Source of the DNA: Rubrivivax sp.
GTDB taxonomy: Bacteria; Pseudomonadota; Gammaproteobacteria; Burkholderiales; Burkholderiaceae_C
Reading direction: 5' to 3'
Length of the DNA: 64,000 nt
NCBI GenBank assembly: GCA_019635285.1
Contig: JAHBZS010000004.1
Span: 96,258 to 160,257 of the forward strand
Numbering within the stretch: position 1 is the stretch's first letter; each line of letters begins with the position of its first letter. A model generated the notes under the pieces. That model saw only the letters and a program-made list of their open reading frames with translations, did no database searches and was not told where the DNA came from. Below are positions 55,383-63,790 of this stretch, piece after piece. The position numbers and the translations under genes are program-made.

Positions 55383-56965
55383 ACGCGCACGTTCTGGTCG
55401 TACACGCGCTGCACATCAGGCTGTCAATGTCGCGTCGCGCGGGCGCGTGCAGGCAGCAACCCCGGGGTCGCGATGGCGTGCGTCAAGTGGGGTGACGTCG
55501 CTCACCACGGCGGTTGAAGGTACCGGCGCGACGATCGCTTTTGCCGCCACCGGCGGCGGTCCGCTCGCTAGACAGATCCTGCGTGCCATGGAGGCCACCC
55601 CACTCCGCAGCTCGACCTCGTACAGCGTCTACGGTGCACCGGTTCACAGGCAGATCCATCTGTACGGCGGCCTGGATCGCGGACCCATCGAGTTCCGGCA
55701 CCTTCTGGATGGCCTGGAGCATCAGTGGATGGCTGCTGATGCCCTTCCTCACCAGGATCGGCGCGGAAGCCGTGCTGCGAATGAAGCAGCGTGTAGCCGC
55801 GGAACTCGAGACGACGTTCCTGACGCGCTATGCCGGAGAGGTCAGTATCGACGATTTGCTTGAGCCGCCACGCTCGCCCAGCCAGGTCGCCCGCAGCGGG
55901 AGCGGGGGAAAGCGCCTTCTGCGTCCGCACGCAGCCGACAAGGACTAGTCAAGTGGGCGCTGCCAAGGGACGACGCGAGACCTTCATCACCGGTTCAGCA
56001 TGGTGCTAGAACTTGCCCGAGCGAACCACGTGTAGCTCGGTCGTCGAGACCGTCGCGCCATTTGCCGTTGCACATCCGGCGGCGGCGCACGAGTGAACAA
56101 CAACCACATAGCGTCCGTTACGGGTTGGGTTGCGCGGTCCGCCGCCCTGCCCCACTCAACTCGGCGAAAGCCTCCGCGTCAACGGCAACCAGCGCGAGCC
56201 CTCAGGTACTCCTCGGCATGCTGGGCCAGCACGTCCTTCTCTATGCCTTCGATTTCGTGCAGGCCGAGTTAGGAGGATTGGTTCGATCGTGTGCCTCATG
56301 ATCATTTGCGCACGCCCTGCCTTCCAGAAGAACCTACCCCTGCTCCAATTCCGAGGGAGCCGTTCGTGGCTGTTCATCCCTCGGCGTCGAAGCCGGTGCG
56401 GAACTGACTTCCTGCCCCGCATCCGCCTTTCGCCGTGCGAGACCGCCCGCGCCGCGGATAAGCGCGGGGGCCAGGGCAGCGTGGAGTAAATGGAAGGGGC
56501 CCGCGCGCGGGAAGCGAAGCGCGGCGCGCGTGGGAAGCGCTCCGTTTACGCCGCGAAAGGCCCTGGTGGCCGCGCGCGCGGCGCTACGGTTCGCACTGAA
56601 GGCGAAGAGCGGAAGCGGGGCCGTTGCACCGGCGCGCCGGGTGATGCGGACGCTCGCGCCAGCGGGCGGCCGTGATGCCGCGGCCGCGCAGCGGACGCCC
56701 GTCTCCTTCGATACCCGACCCTGTAAAGCCGAGTAGAAGCAGCGGTCGGGCTTCCCCATCCGGGGGCCCCCTTCGGGGGGAACCGAAGCCGGCGACGTTC
56801 GGGCTCACCTCGGAAACGCAACGGAGAACCGCCTCCACCGCCACCCCCATCGGAGGGGCTGATGCCGATACCCCCAAAGAGGTGGCCCCAATTGGCGATT
56901 CCAAGCCGGCGGTCTTCGTCGCACAGTGGCCACTCCCTTTCGACAAACATCACCGGGACAAAGCA
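55383..56965. other. 1.6-kb stretch with no confident gene
   Basis: It lies between the istB remnant and the gene at 56966. Several short open frames exist, but none has a recognisable domain or consistent coding character; the frame containing KQRVAAELETTFLTRYAGEV (about 55780-55850) is the most protein-like piece and may be a fragment. A G-rich hairpin-like block (GGGGGCCCCCTTCGGGGGG, about 56762-56780) resembles the dispersed repeats. Old mobile-element debris or an untranslated transfer-origin region are both possible. Confidence 0.45.
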
Positions 56966-57436
56966 ATGAACACCCGCACAAGCAGCATCGCCGCCACCTC
57001 GTCGTCGGACTTCCGACTGCAAACGCACGATGGCCGGCTGCGACTCAAGCTGCGGCGGGTGTCCGAGGGGGTCATCGTCGAACGGGCGCAAGTGTTGGGA
57101 GCCCCGGAAATCACCACGTGCTGGGCGCTGCTACGCTCACATGCCGAGTTTCTGGCCTGCGCGAATCGGGATCGTCTGCGTTTCGACGATCCGCTGGTGT
57201 TCAACCAGTTGCACAGGGAGCTCCAACATGCCTTCGCCCAACCCTTCATCCAGGAGGGACCGCCCGCACTCGCGGGTCGACCTGCCGAACGACCTCCTCC
57301 CGGCCAGCGACCAGGCGCTGCTCGCGATCCAGGCGCTGCACAACGTTTCCGACCCCTTCGACCTGCTGGCCGCTTTGTGCCGGGCCACCCAGGCCTTTGG
57401 GGTGCGCGCAAGCGCCTGCGTTCACATCGTTCCTGA
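56966..57436 (+). CDS. uncharacterised short protein upstream of LuxR gene
   Basis: An open frame of 156 residues; only about the first 95 (MNTRTSSIAATSSSDF through HRELQHAFAQPF) look like protein. The last ~60 are Pro/Arg-rich and lie antiphase over the LuxR gene, overlapping it by 209 bp, so the original stop was probably lost to a frameshift. No domain recognised. It has the same direction as the conjugation genes. Confidence 0.45.
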   Translation: MNTRTSSIAATSSSDFRLQTHDGRLRLKLRRVSEGVIVERAQVLGAPEITTCWALLRSHAEFLACANRDRLRFDDPLVFNQLHRELQHAFAQPFIQEGPPALAGRPAERPPPGQRPGAARDPGAAQRFRPLRPAGRFVPGHPGLWGARKRLRSHRS

Positions 57437-58013
57437 TCCCGAGCGCGTCACGCAGGTGCTGCTGCTGCTCGCCTGCGACCCCGACACCGCGTGGGCCTAC
57501 CGCCCTGCCGGATCCTGGCTCGAGCACCCATGGCTGCGACACGCTCGCGACCACACCGAAGCGGTGCCGGCCTCGATGCTCGATGCGCCGCCATATGCCG
57601 GCACGAGCAGCGGCCCACCGCTGGATCTCGCACCGGTCCTTGTCGTCCCCACCCACAGCGGTGGCGGTACCGGGCGCTTCGGCGCGCTCATGCTCGACAC
57701 GACTCCCTTGCCGGGCATGGCTCCACTGGCCCCCGAGGCGTGCCGGCTGCTTGCACACAGCCTGGCCAGCGAGCTGCACGAGTGGTGGTTGCGCCGCACC
57801 CGCGCCGAGCTGCAGCATCACGCGCGCCTGCGCTCCGATGATCTGAGGATGCTGGACTTCGAGCGCCAGGGCCTCAGCACGAAGCAGATCGCCAGACAGC
57901 TCGGCATTGGCAGCACCGCGGTGGATTCGCGCTTCCAGCGCATCAACGCCAAGCTCAATGTCAGCAGCCGGCGCAATGCGGCGCTCCGCGCGGCGATTCA
58001 CGGGCTGCTGTAG
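57228..58013 (+). CDS. LuxR family transcriptional regulator
   Basis: 261 residues from the ATG at 57228, preceded by GGGAG. The C-terminal LuxR helix-turn-helix spans about 205-258 (LDFERQGLSTKQIARQLGIG then STAVDSRFQRINAKLNVSSR). The N-terminal ~190 residues have no response-regulator receiver motif; they could be a GAF- or autoinducer-type sensor domain, but I see no clear signature. It lies 95 bp upstream of the first secretion-system gene, in the same direction, so control of conjugation is plausible. Confidence 0.8.
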   Translation: MPSPNPSSRRDRPHSRVDLPNDLLPASDQALLAIQALHNVSDPFDLLAALCRATQAFGVRASACVHIVPDPERVTQVLLLLACDPDTAWAYRPAGSWLEHPWLRHARDHTEAVPASMLDAPPYAGTSSGPPLDLAPVLVVPTHSGGGTGRFGALMLDTTPLPGMAPLAPEACRLLAHSLASELHEWWLRRTRAELQHHARLRSDDLRMLDFERQGLSTKQIARQLGIGSTAVDSRFQRINAKLNVSSRRNAALRAAIHGLL

Positions 58014-58108
58014 AGCGGCGCGGCCGGCATCGGCCCCCGGCAGCCGCGACGAATTTTTGGTCGAAATCGTCGGTCTTGTGAGACAGACCGCCGCATAGAT
58101 TGAGCGCC

Positions 58109-58654
58109 ATGGACACGACACTTCACCCCACAGCAGCGAGCCGCAACCTGCGCCGCCTCGGCACGGCTGCCGCAGCGACGGCGCTTGTGGCCTTGTCGAT
58201 GCCGGCGTCCGCGGTGGACGGCTGCCTGGTGCTGCTGTGCCTGGCTGCGCCGAGCTGGCGCGCGATTCCGCAGTGCGTACCGCCGATCACCGACGTGCTG
58301 CGGGATCTGGCACGTGGCCGTCCCTTCCCCACCTGCGGCATGGGCGGCGCCGGCAGCGGTGGCAGCCATCACTGGGCCAACGCGTTCACGAATTGCCCGC
58401 CGCAATACACCTACGCCAGCGAGCTGGAAAACGGGTTTGCCTACAGCTGCGGCTACACCGGCGTGGTGACGGTGCGGATTGACGGCGCGCCGTGGTCGCG
58501 CACCTGGTGGTCCATGGACGGTCAGACCGTCACCGATTTCAGTCCCGCCGCCAAGGCGCGCATGGGCTCCTGGGACACGAAGTTCGACGACGACTATGCG
58601 GACTGGTCTGCGGCGAAAGCCACGCCGGCCTACACACCGATCGACAACCCCTGA
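58109..58654 (+). CDS. predicted exported Cys-containing protein at the head of the virB operon
   Basis: 181 residues with a signal peptide (TAAAATALVALSMPASA, cut before VDG). The mature part has six Cys (DGC, LLC, QC, TC, NC, SC), a glycine-rich segment GMGGAGSGGSHH near 79-90, and aromatic stretches (APWSRTWWSMDG near 126). Not recognised. It lies 4 bp before virB1 and is presumably a periplasmic or envelope accessory of the secretion system, perhaps held by disulfides. An upstream TTG is an alternative start. Confidence 0.65.
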   Translation: MDTTLHPTAASRNLRRLGTAAAATALVALSMPASAVDGCLVLLCLAAPSWRAIPQCVPPITDVLRDLARGRPFPTCGMGGAGSGGSHHWANAFTNCPPQYTYASELENGFAYSCGYTGVVTVRIDGAPWSRTWWSMDGQTVTDFSPAAKARMGSWDTKFDDDYADWSAAKATPAYTPIDNP

Positions 58655-58658
58655 GGCC

Positions 58659-59132
58659 ATGGACACCGCCACGCTGATGAGCCTGCTGCTGGCCTGCGCG
58701 CCGCAAGTCGATCCCTCGACCGCCCAGGCGCTGATCTCGGTCGAGAGCAGCCGCAACCCGCACGCCATCGGCGTGGTCGGGGGTGTACTGGAACGCCAGC
58801 CGCGCAACTACCAGCAGGCCGTGGCCACCGCCGCAGCGCTGCAGGCCGGCGGCTGGAACTTCAGCCTGGGGCTCGCACAGATCAACCTGCGCAACCTGGC
58901 ACGCCTGGGTCTGGACCTGGAGACGGCCTTCGACCCCTGCGCCAATCTGGCCGCGATGCAGCAGATCCTGAGCGAGTGCTTCGTGCGCTCGACCCGCGCC
59001 ACGGCGCGAGCCGAGCCGGATCAGCACGCGCTGCGCCAGGCCTTGTCCTGCTACTACAGCGGCAACTTCGTCACCGGCTTACGCCACGGCTACGTGCGGC
59101 GCATCGCCCTTCAGGCGCACGGACCGCGCTGA
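58659..59132 (+). CDS. virB1: VirB1-type lytic transglycosylase
   Basis: A 157-residue SLT-type lysozyme fold: VDPSTAQALISVESSRNPHAIGVVGG (as VDPSTAQALISVESSRNP and HAIGVVGG, catalytic Glu in VESS near 26), then FSLGLAQINLRNLARLGL near 68-85 (GLAQIN is the SLT motif), FDPCANLAA near 91 and CYYSGNF near 131. It opens peptidoglycan locally for assembly of the secretion channel. No signal peptide is obvious at this start. Confidence 0.85.
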   Translation: MDTATLMSLLLACAPQVDPSTAQALISVESSRNPHAIGVVGGVLERQPRNYQQAVATAAALQAGGWNFSLGLAQINLRNLARLGLDLETAFDPCANLAAMQQILSECFVRSTRATARAEPDQHALRQALSCYYSGNFVTGLRHGYVRRIALQAHGPR

Positions 59133-59166
59133 GCGTCATCCACTACCAACCACCCCAGGAGGATTC

Positions 59167-59448
59167 ATGCGCGCCATCCAATTCACCCATCCGGCTCCCC
59201 TCGCCTTGGCCCCGCTCGCCCTGCCGGGGCTGGTCTGGGCCCAGGGCTTCGACAAGATCAACACCACGGTCACCAACGTCCAGACGATCCTGGTCACGAT
59301 CTCGATCGCAGTGGTGACCATCGCCATCATCTGGGCCGGCTTCAAGATGATCTTCCAGGGCGCGCGCCTGGCCGACGTGGCCAACGTGCTGATCGGCGGC
59401 ACGCTGATCGGCGGCGCCGCGGCCTTCGCCAGCTACATCGTCGCCTGA
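59167..59448 (+). CDS. virB2: VirB2/TrbC-type pilin
   Basis: 93 residues: a long signal sequence ending LPGLVWA, then a mature pilin of about 67 residues with two hydrophobic helices (TILVTISIAVVTIAIIWAG and a second after GARLADVANVLIGGTLIGG). CAGGAGG precedes the ATG. It forms the conjugative pilus. Confidence 0.87.
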   Translation: MRAIQFTHPAPLALAPLALPGLVWAQGFDKINTTVTNVQTILVTISIAVVTIAIIWAGFKMIFQGARLADVANVLIGGTLIGGAAAFASYIVA

Positions 59449-59453
59449 GCGCC

Positions 59454-59789
59454 ATGGTGCCGCGCGAGATCATCTACAAGGGCGCGACGCGGCCGGCGAT
59501 GCGCTTCGGCATCCCGCTGGTGCCGCTGGTCGTGCTCTTCGGCTGCGGCGCACTGCTGATGCTGTGGGGTGGGGTGCTGCTCAGCGGCTGGGTCGCACTG
59601 GCGGTGCTGCTGTGCTTCGTGCCGGCGCTGGTCTGGATGCACTTCGTCACCCGGCGCGACGATCAGCGCTTCCACCAGATGTTCATCCACCTGAAGCTGC
59701 GCCTGCACGACCGCAATGCGCAGCTGTGGCACGCACGCAGCTACACGCCGGCCCTGCCGAGGGGAGTCCACCATGACTGGCATGCCTGA
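59454..59789 (+). CDS. virB3: VirB3-type inner-membrane protein
   Basis: 111 residues with the VirB3 opening IYKGATRPAMRFGIPLVPL, a hydrophobic hairpin near 20-55 and the FHQMFIHLKLRL region near 73. It follows virB2 by 5 bp and overlaps virB4 by 17 bp. It works with VirB4 at the base of the secretion channel. Confidence 0.86.
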   Translation: MVPREIIYKGATRPAMRFGIPLVPLVVLFGCGALLMLWGGVLLSGWVALAVLLCFVPALVWMHFVTRRDDQRFHQMFIHLKLRLHDRNAQLWHARSYTPALPRGVHHDWHA

Positions 59790-62274
59790 GCCGGCCCCGT
59801 CCCGCCCCCTTGCGCGCTTTGCCCGCAGCCGGCTGCGTCCGCGGCACTGGATGCAGGCCAGGCGGGAGAACCCGCTGGCGCGCTTCGTCCCCTTCTCGTC
59901 GCTGGTCAGCCCGCACGATGTCATCACCCGCGGCGGCGACTACCTGCGTGTCTGGCGGCTGGATGGCGTGCCCTTTGAATGTGCCGACGAACATGTGGTC
60001 GCCGAGCGCCACGAGGCGATGTGTAGCCTGCTGCGCAACTTGGCCGGCGGGCAGTGGGCGGTGTGGACACACCGGCTGCACCGCGTCGTCAGCGACGAGC
60101 TGCGCCATCCGACCGAAGTCGGCTTCGCGCGGGAACTGTCCATCGCCTACCAGACGCGGCTGCGCCAGCGCCGCACCATGGCCAGCGAGCTGTACCTGAC
60201 GCTGGTCTACCGGCCCAACGCGTCGCGCATCAGCCGTGCCCTGCAATCCAGCCAACGCTCGCGCGAAGCGATTGCCCTGGCCCAGGAAGAAGCCCTGCGC
60301 ACGATGGCCGAGAAGTCCGCGCTGGTCGAGCGCGTGCTGCGCGAGTTCGCGCCGACGCTGCTGGGCACCTGCCTCCGCAAGGACCGCAGCTGGTCCGAGG
60401 TCGGCGAGTTCCTCGGCTACCTGGTCAACGGCTGCTGGCAGCCGGTGCCGCATACCGCCGGGCCCTTGTACCGCACGCTGCCGACGACAAGGCTGTCCTT
60501 CGGCGGCGACAAGCTGGAACTGCGGCAGGGCCACCGGCGGCGCTATGCGGCGCTGGTGGACATCAAGGAGTACGCCGACGCGGTGGAACCAGGCGTGCTT
60601 GACGCGCTGCTGTACGAGGATAGCGAGTTCATCGAGACGCAGAGCTTCTCGATCCTGCCGCGGCGCGAAGCGATGCGCGCACTGGAACTGCAGCGCGACC
60701 AGCTGATCGCCAGCGACGACGTGGTCGCCAGCCAGATCGCCGACATGGACGCGGCGCTGAACGAGCTGGGCGACGGCCAGTTCTGCATGGGCGAGTACCA
60801 CTACAGCCTGGTGGTGCTGGGCGAGGACGTGGAGGACGCCGGCCGGCGCGCGGCTCAGGCGATCGGCGCAGTCGGGGAATCTTCCAGCCTGCAGATGGCG
60901 CCGGTGGACCTGGTGGCCGACGCCGCGTGGTTTGCGCAGTGGCCGGGCAACTGGCAATGGCGGCCCCGTGAAGCCAAGTTGTCGTCGCGCGCCTTCGCGG
61001 CGCTGGCGGCCGGTCACAACTTCGCGCGCGGCAAGCGCGACGGCAATCCGTGGGGCGAGGCACTGGCGCTGCTGCGCACGCCTGCCGGGCAACCCTTCTA
61101 CCTGAACCTGCATGCCAGCCCGCCCGACGAGGACTCGGCCGACCTGAAGCTGCCGGGCAACACGCTGATCATCGGCTCCACCGGCGTGGGCAAGACAACG
61201 CTGGAGATGTTCCTGCTGGCGCTGACGCGCAAGTGGGAGCCCGCACCCAGGCTGGTGCTGTTTGACCTGGACCGCGGCTGCGAGATCGCGATGCGCGCGC
61301 TGGGGGCGCGGTACTTCAGTCTCGAAGCGGGCAAGCCCACCGGCTGCAACCCGCTGCAGCACGAGCCAACGCCGGCCCGGCTGCAATTCTGGGAGCGGCT
61401 GATCCGGGTGTGCCTGGAGTCCGAGGCGCTGCCGCTGATGCCGGCCGATGAACGTGCCATCGCCGACGCGGTGCGCGCGGTGGCGCAGATGCCGGCCGCT
61501 CGGCGGCGCATGTCCACCGTCCGGCAGAACCTGCCGAAGACAGGGTCGAACAGCTTGTACGAGCGGCTCGGGCGCTGGTGCGCCGGTGGGGCCCTGGGCT
61601 GGGTTTTTGACGAAGCGGACGACCGGCTCGGCCAGCTGCATGGCAGCCCGGTGATCGGCTTCGACACCACCGAACTGCTCGACCTGCCGGAGGTGCGCAC
61701 GCCGATGATGCTGTATCTGCTGCAGGTGCTGGAAGACCTGGTCGATGGCCAGCGGCTCATCTACGTGATCTCGGAATTCTGGAAGGCGCTGGACCATCCG
61801 ATCTTCAGCGACTTCGCCAGGCAGAAACAGAAGACGATCCGCAAGCAGAACGGACTGGGCATCTTCGACACCCAGAGTCCGTCGGACGTGCTGCGCCACG
61901 GAATAGGCCGCACGATGATCGAGCAGAGCGTGACCAAGATCTTCCTGGCCAATCCGCAGGCCGCGCGTGATGAGTACGTCGAAGGCTTCGGGCTGAGCCA
62001 GGCCGAGTACGAGATCGTGCGCAGCCTCGGCTCGCAGGGCGGCCGGCGCTTCCTGGTCAAGCAGGGGCATTCGAGCGCGATCTGCGAGCTGGACCTGACC
62101 GGCCTGGAGGAGTTCGTGACCGTGCTGTCGGCCACCACCGACAACGTCGCGCTGCTCGACGACATTCGTGGACGACACGGTGACGAAGCGTGTCAATGGC
62201 TTCCCGTTCTGCTTGCGCAGGTTCAACATCGCAGGTCCAGAACGCAGTCTGCAAGCTCGGGGAGGTCGGCATGA
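59773..62274 (+). CDS. virB4: VirB4-type conjugative transfer ATPase
   Basis: 833 residues. Walker A GSTGVGKTT near 468-476, followed by APRLVLFDLDRG near 490-501 and a Walker B-type region LIYVISEFWKAL near 659, where the family usually reads DExW. The last third has KQKTIRKQNG and TQSPSDVLRHG typical of VirB4/CagE. I chose the ATG at 59773 over an earlier one inside virB3. It drives pilus assembly and substrate transfer at the inner membrane. Confidence 0.9.
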   Translation: MTGMPEPAPSRPLARFARSRLRPRHWMQARRENPLARFVPFSSLVSPHDVITRGGDYLRVWRLDGVPFECADEHVVAERHEAMCSLLRNLAGGQWAVWTHRLHRVVSDELRHPTEVGFARELSIAYQTRLRQRRTMASELYLTLVYRPNASRISRALQSSQRSREAIALAQEEALRTMAEKSALVERVLREFAPTLLGTCLRKDRSWSEVGEFLGYLVNGCWQPVPHTAGPLYRTLPTTRLSFGGDKLELRQGHRRRYAALVDIKEYADAVEPGVLDALLYEDSEFIETQSFSILPRREAMRALELQRDQLIASDDVVASQIADMDAALNELGDGQFCMGEYHYSLVVLGEDVEDAGRRAAQAIGAVGESSSLQMAPVDLVADAAWFAQWPGNWQWRPREAKLSSRAFAALAAGHNFARGKRDGNPWGEALALLRTPAGQPFYLNLHASPPDEDSADLKLPGNTLIIGSTGVGKTTLEMFLLALTRKWEPAPRLVLFDLDRGCEIAMRALGARYFSLEAGKPTGCNPLQHEPTPARLQFWERLIRVCLESEALPLMPADERAIADAVRAVAQMPAARRRMSTVRQNLPKTGSNSLYERLGRWCAGGALGWVFDEADDRLGQLHGSPVIGFDTTELLDLPEVRTPMMLYLLQVLEDLVDGQRLIYVISEFWKALDHPIFSDFARQKQKTIRKQNGLGIFDTQSPSDVLRHGIGRTMIEQSVTKIFLANPQAARDEYVEGFGLSQAEYEIVRSLGSQGGRRFLVKQGHSSAICELDLTGLEEFVTVLSATTDNVALLDDIRGRHGDEACQWLPVLLAQVQHRRSRTQSASSGRSA

Positions 62275-62678
62275 AGCAGCTTGGATTCTTCGTCATCGGC
62301 GCGGTGCTCGCCATTGCCGCGGGGAACGCCTGCGCGCAGTACGTCAAGGGCAACGAGGCAGTCAAGCTGATGCCGGATGGCACGAAGCGCGTGGAGACGC
62401 CGCCGACCGCGGGTGCGGTACTGGCAAGGCCCTGCCCTGCGGCGCAAGCCGGTTGCGCCGGTGGTGGCTGGAAGATGGTCGAAACACAGGCTGGTCTCAT
62501 GGAGTGCACGGAGATATACGCACGCCCTCTAACCTGCCGCGCGTCGACCTTTGGTACCGAGAAGAGGTCGCGCCTGTGGATCGTGAAGCAAGGCTCGCAG
62601 TGGCTGCAATGCCAGCAGCCCGACCTCGGCAGCAAGTGCGTCAGCACCAAGACCCTGGCGATTGCGGTCGTGCAGTGA
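62271..62678 (+). CDS. predicted exported protein between virB4 and virB6
   Basis: 135 residues. GGGGAGG lies just before the ATG at 62271, which overlaps the virB4 stop (ATGA). A signal peptide (FFVIGAVLAIAAGNACAQ) is followed by a mature part with six Cys (RPC, AGC, MEC, LTC, LQC, SKC). In many virB operons this position holds virB5 or a small entry-exclusion protein; this one is neither by sequence as far as I can see, since VirB5 follows virB6. Function unknown. Confidence 0.7.
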   Translation: MKQLGFFVIGAVLAIAAGNACAQYVKGNEAVKLMPDGTKRVETPPTAGAVLARPCPAAQAGCAGGGWKMVETQAGLMECTEIYARPLTCRASTFGTEKRSRLWIVKQGSQWLQCQQPDLGSKCVSTKTLAIAVVQ

Positions 62679-62689
62679 GGTAGCAGTCC

Positions 62690-63766
62690 ATGTTCACCTG
62701 GGTCGGCTCGCAGTTCGACATCCTCCTCGGCACATACGTCGTGGGGGTGGTGGGAACACTAATGGCCGCCATTGCGCCCATCGCCCTCAGCCTGCTCACG
62801 GTGTGGGTGGCTCTGTACGGATGGGCTGTCCTGCGCCACGAGGTTGCAGAGAGCGTGCCGACCTTCGTCTGGAAGGTGTTCAAGATCGGGCTCGTCTTCG
62901 CGCTGGCGCTGCAGTCCGGTGTCTACATCGCCAATATCGCCGACACGGCCAATGCACTGTCCACTGGCGTGGCGACCACCTTCCTGCCCGCCGCAGTCGA
63001 TCCGACGACGGTCTCGACTCCGTATGCCTTGCTCGATGCCTTCAATGACCAGGCCGGGCAACTCGTGCTCGATCTGTTGAAGGACGCCGGCATCACTCGC
63101 CTCGACCTGCTATTTGCAGCGGTCGTCTGCTCGATCGGCAACGTGCTCTTCCTGTGCATGGCCCTGTTCGTGATCTCGCTTGCGAAGCTGGTCTTGACGT
63201 TTGTCATCGCCGTCGGCCCGATCTTCATGCTGTGCCTGGCGTGGCGGCCGACGCAACGCTTCTTCGACAGTTGGCTGTCCATGCTGTTGAACGCCGTCGT
63301 ACTCGCCTGGTTCGCGTTCTTTGCGCTCGGGTTGAGCGTGTACATGGGACAGGCGCTCGTGCAGGTTGTGCAGGACAACGGCGGCTTCCTCGGGCAGAAC
63401 TTCAACGTCGTCGCCGAAAGCCTCAAGTACTGCGTCGTGATGGTGCTAATGGCGATCATCTGCCTGCAGGCTCCGTCCCTTGCTGCTGCGTTGACCGGAG
63501 GCGCCGCGGTCCAGCAAGGCGTGCAGATGATCCAGAACACGCTGATGGTGGCCGGCCTGCGCTCGGCAGTGTCAGCGCGCAACGCACCCGTCGGCGCCGC
63601 GGGCGGCGTCATCCAGGCCGGCGCCGGCGCGGTTGGCGTCGCTGGGCGGGTCGCCGCAGCCGTCGGCGGCGCCGGCGGTCGCATGGTCAGTTCAGTCGTT
63701 CGCCAGGGCTTCGCGCCCGTGCGCAGCGCCGCCTACAAGCTTGCCGCGCTGCGCGGCCGCACCTGA
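62690..63766 (+). CDS. virB6: VirB6/TrbL-type polytopic membrane protein
   Basis: 358 residues with five or more membrane helices: GTYVVGVVGTLMAAIAPIALSLL (as GTYVVGVVGTLMAAI and APIALSLL) near 14-36, FKIGLVFALALQSG near 64, LLFAAVVCSIGNVLFLCMAL near 144 and WLSMLLNAVVLAWFAFFALG near 196-215, with a large central periplasmic loop. The C-terminal Ala/Gly-rich region (GGVIQAGAGAVGVAG near 304) is likely cytoplasmic. It forms part of the inner-membrane channel. Confidence 0.86.
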   Translation: MFTWVGSQFDILLGTYVVGVVGTLMAAIAPIALSLLTVWVALYGWAVLRHEVAESVPTFVWKVFKIGLVFALALQSGVYIANIADTANALSTGVATTFLPAAVDPTTVSTPYALLDAFNDQAGQLVLDLLKDAGITRLDLLFAAVVCSIGNVLFLCMALFVISLAKLVLTFVIAVGPIFMLCLAWRPTQRFFDSWLSMLLNAVVLAWFAFFALGLSVYMGQALVQVVQDNGGFLGQNFNVVAESLKYCVVMVLMAIICLQAPSLAAALTGGAAVQQGVQMIQNTLMVAGLRSAVSARNAPVGAAGGVIQAGAGAVGVAGRVAAAVGGAGGRMVSSVVRQGFAPVRSAAYKLAALRGRT

Positions 63767-63790
63767 ACTCTCTCCATCGAGGAGTCCACT

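Noticed and set aside
55447-55948. Overlapping open frames on both strands after the IS21 remnant
   Set aside because: No recognisable domain, and protein-like pieces switch frame; treated as debris within the unassigned stretch.
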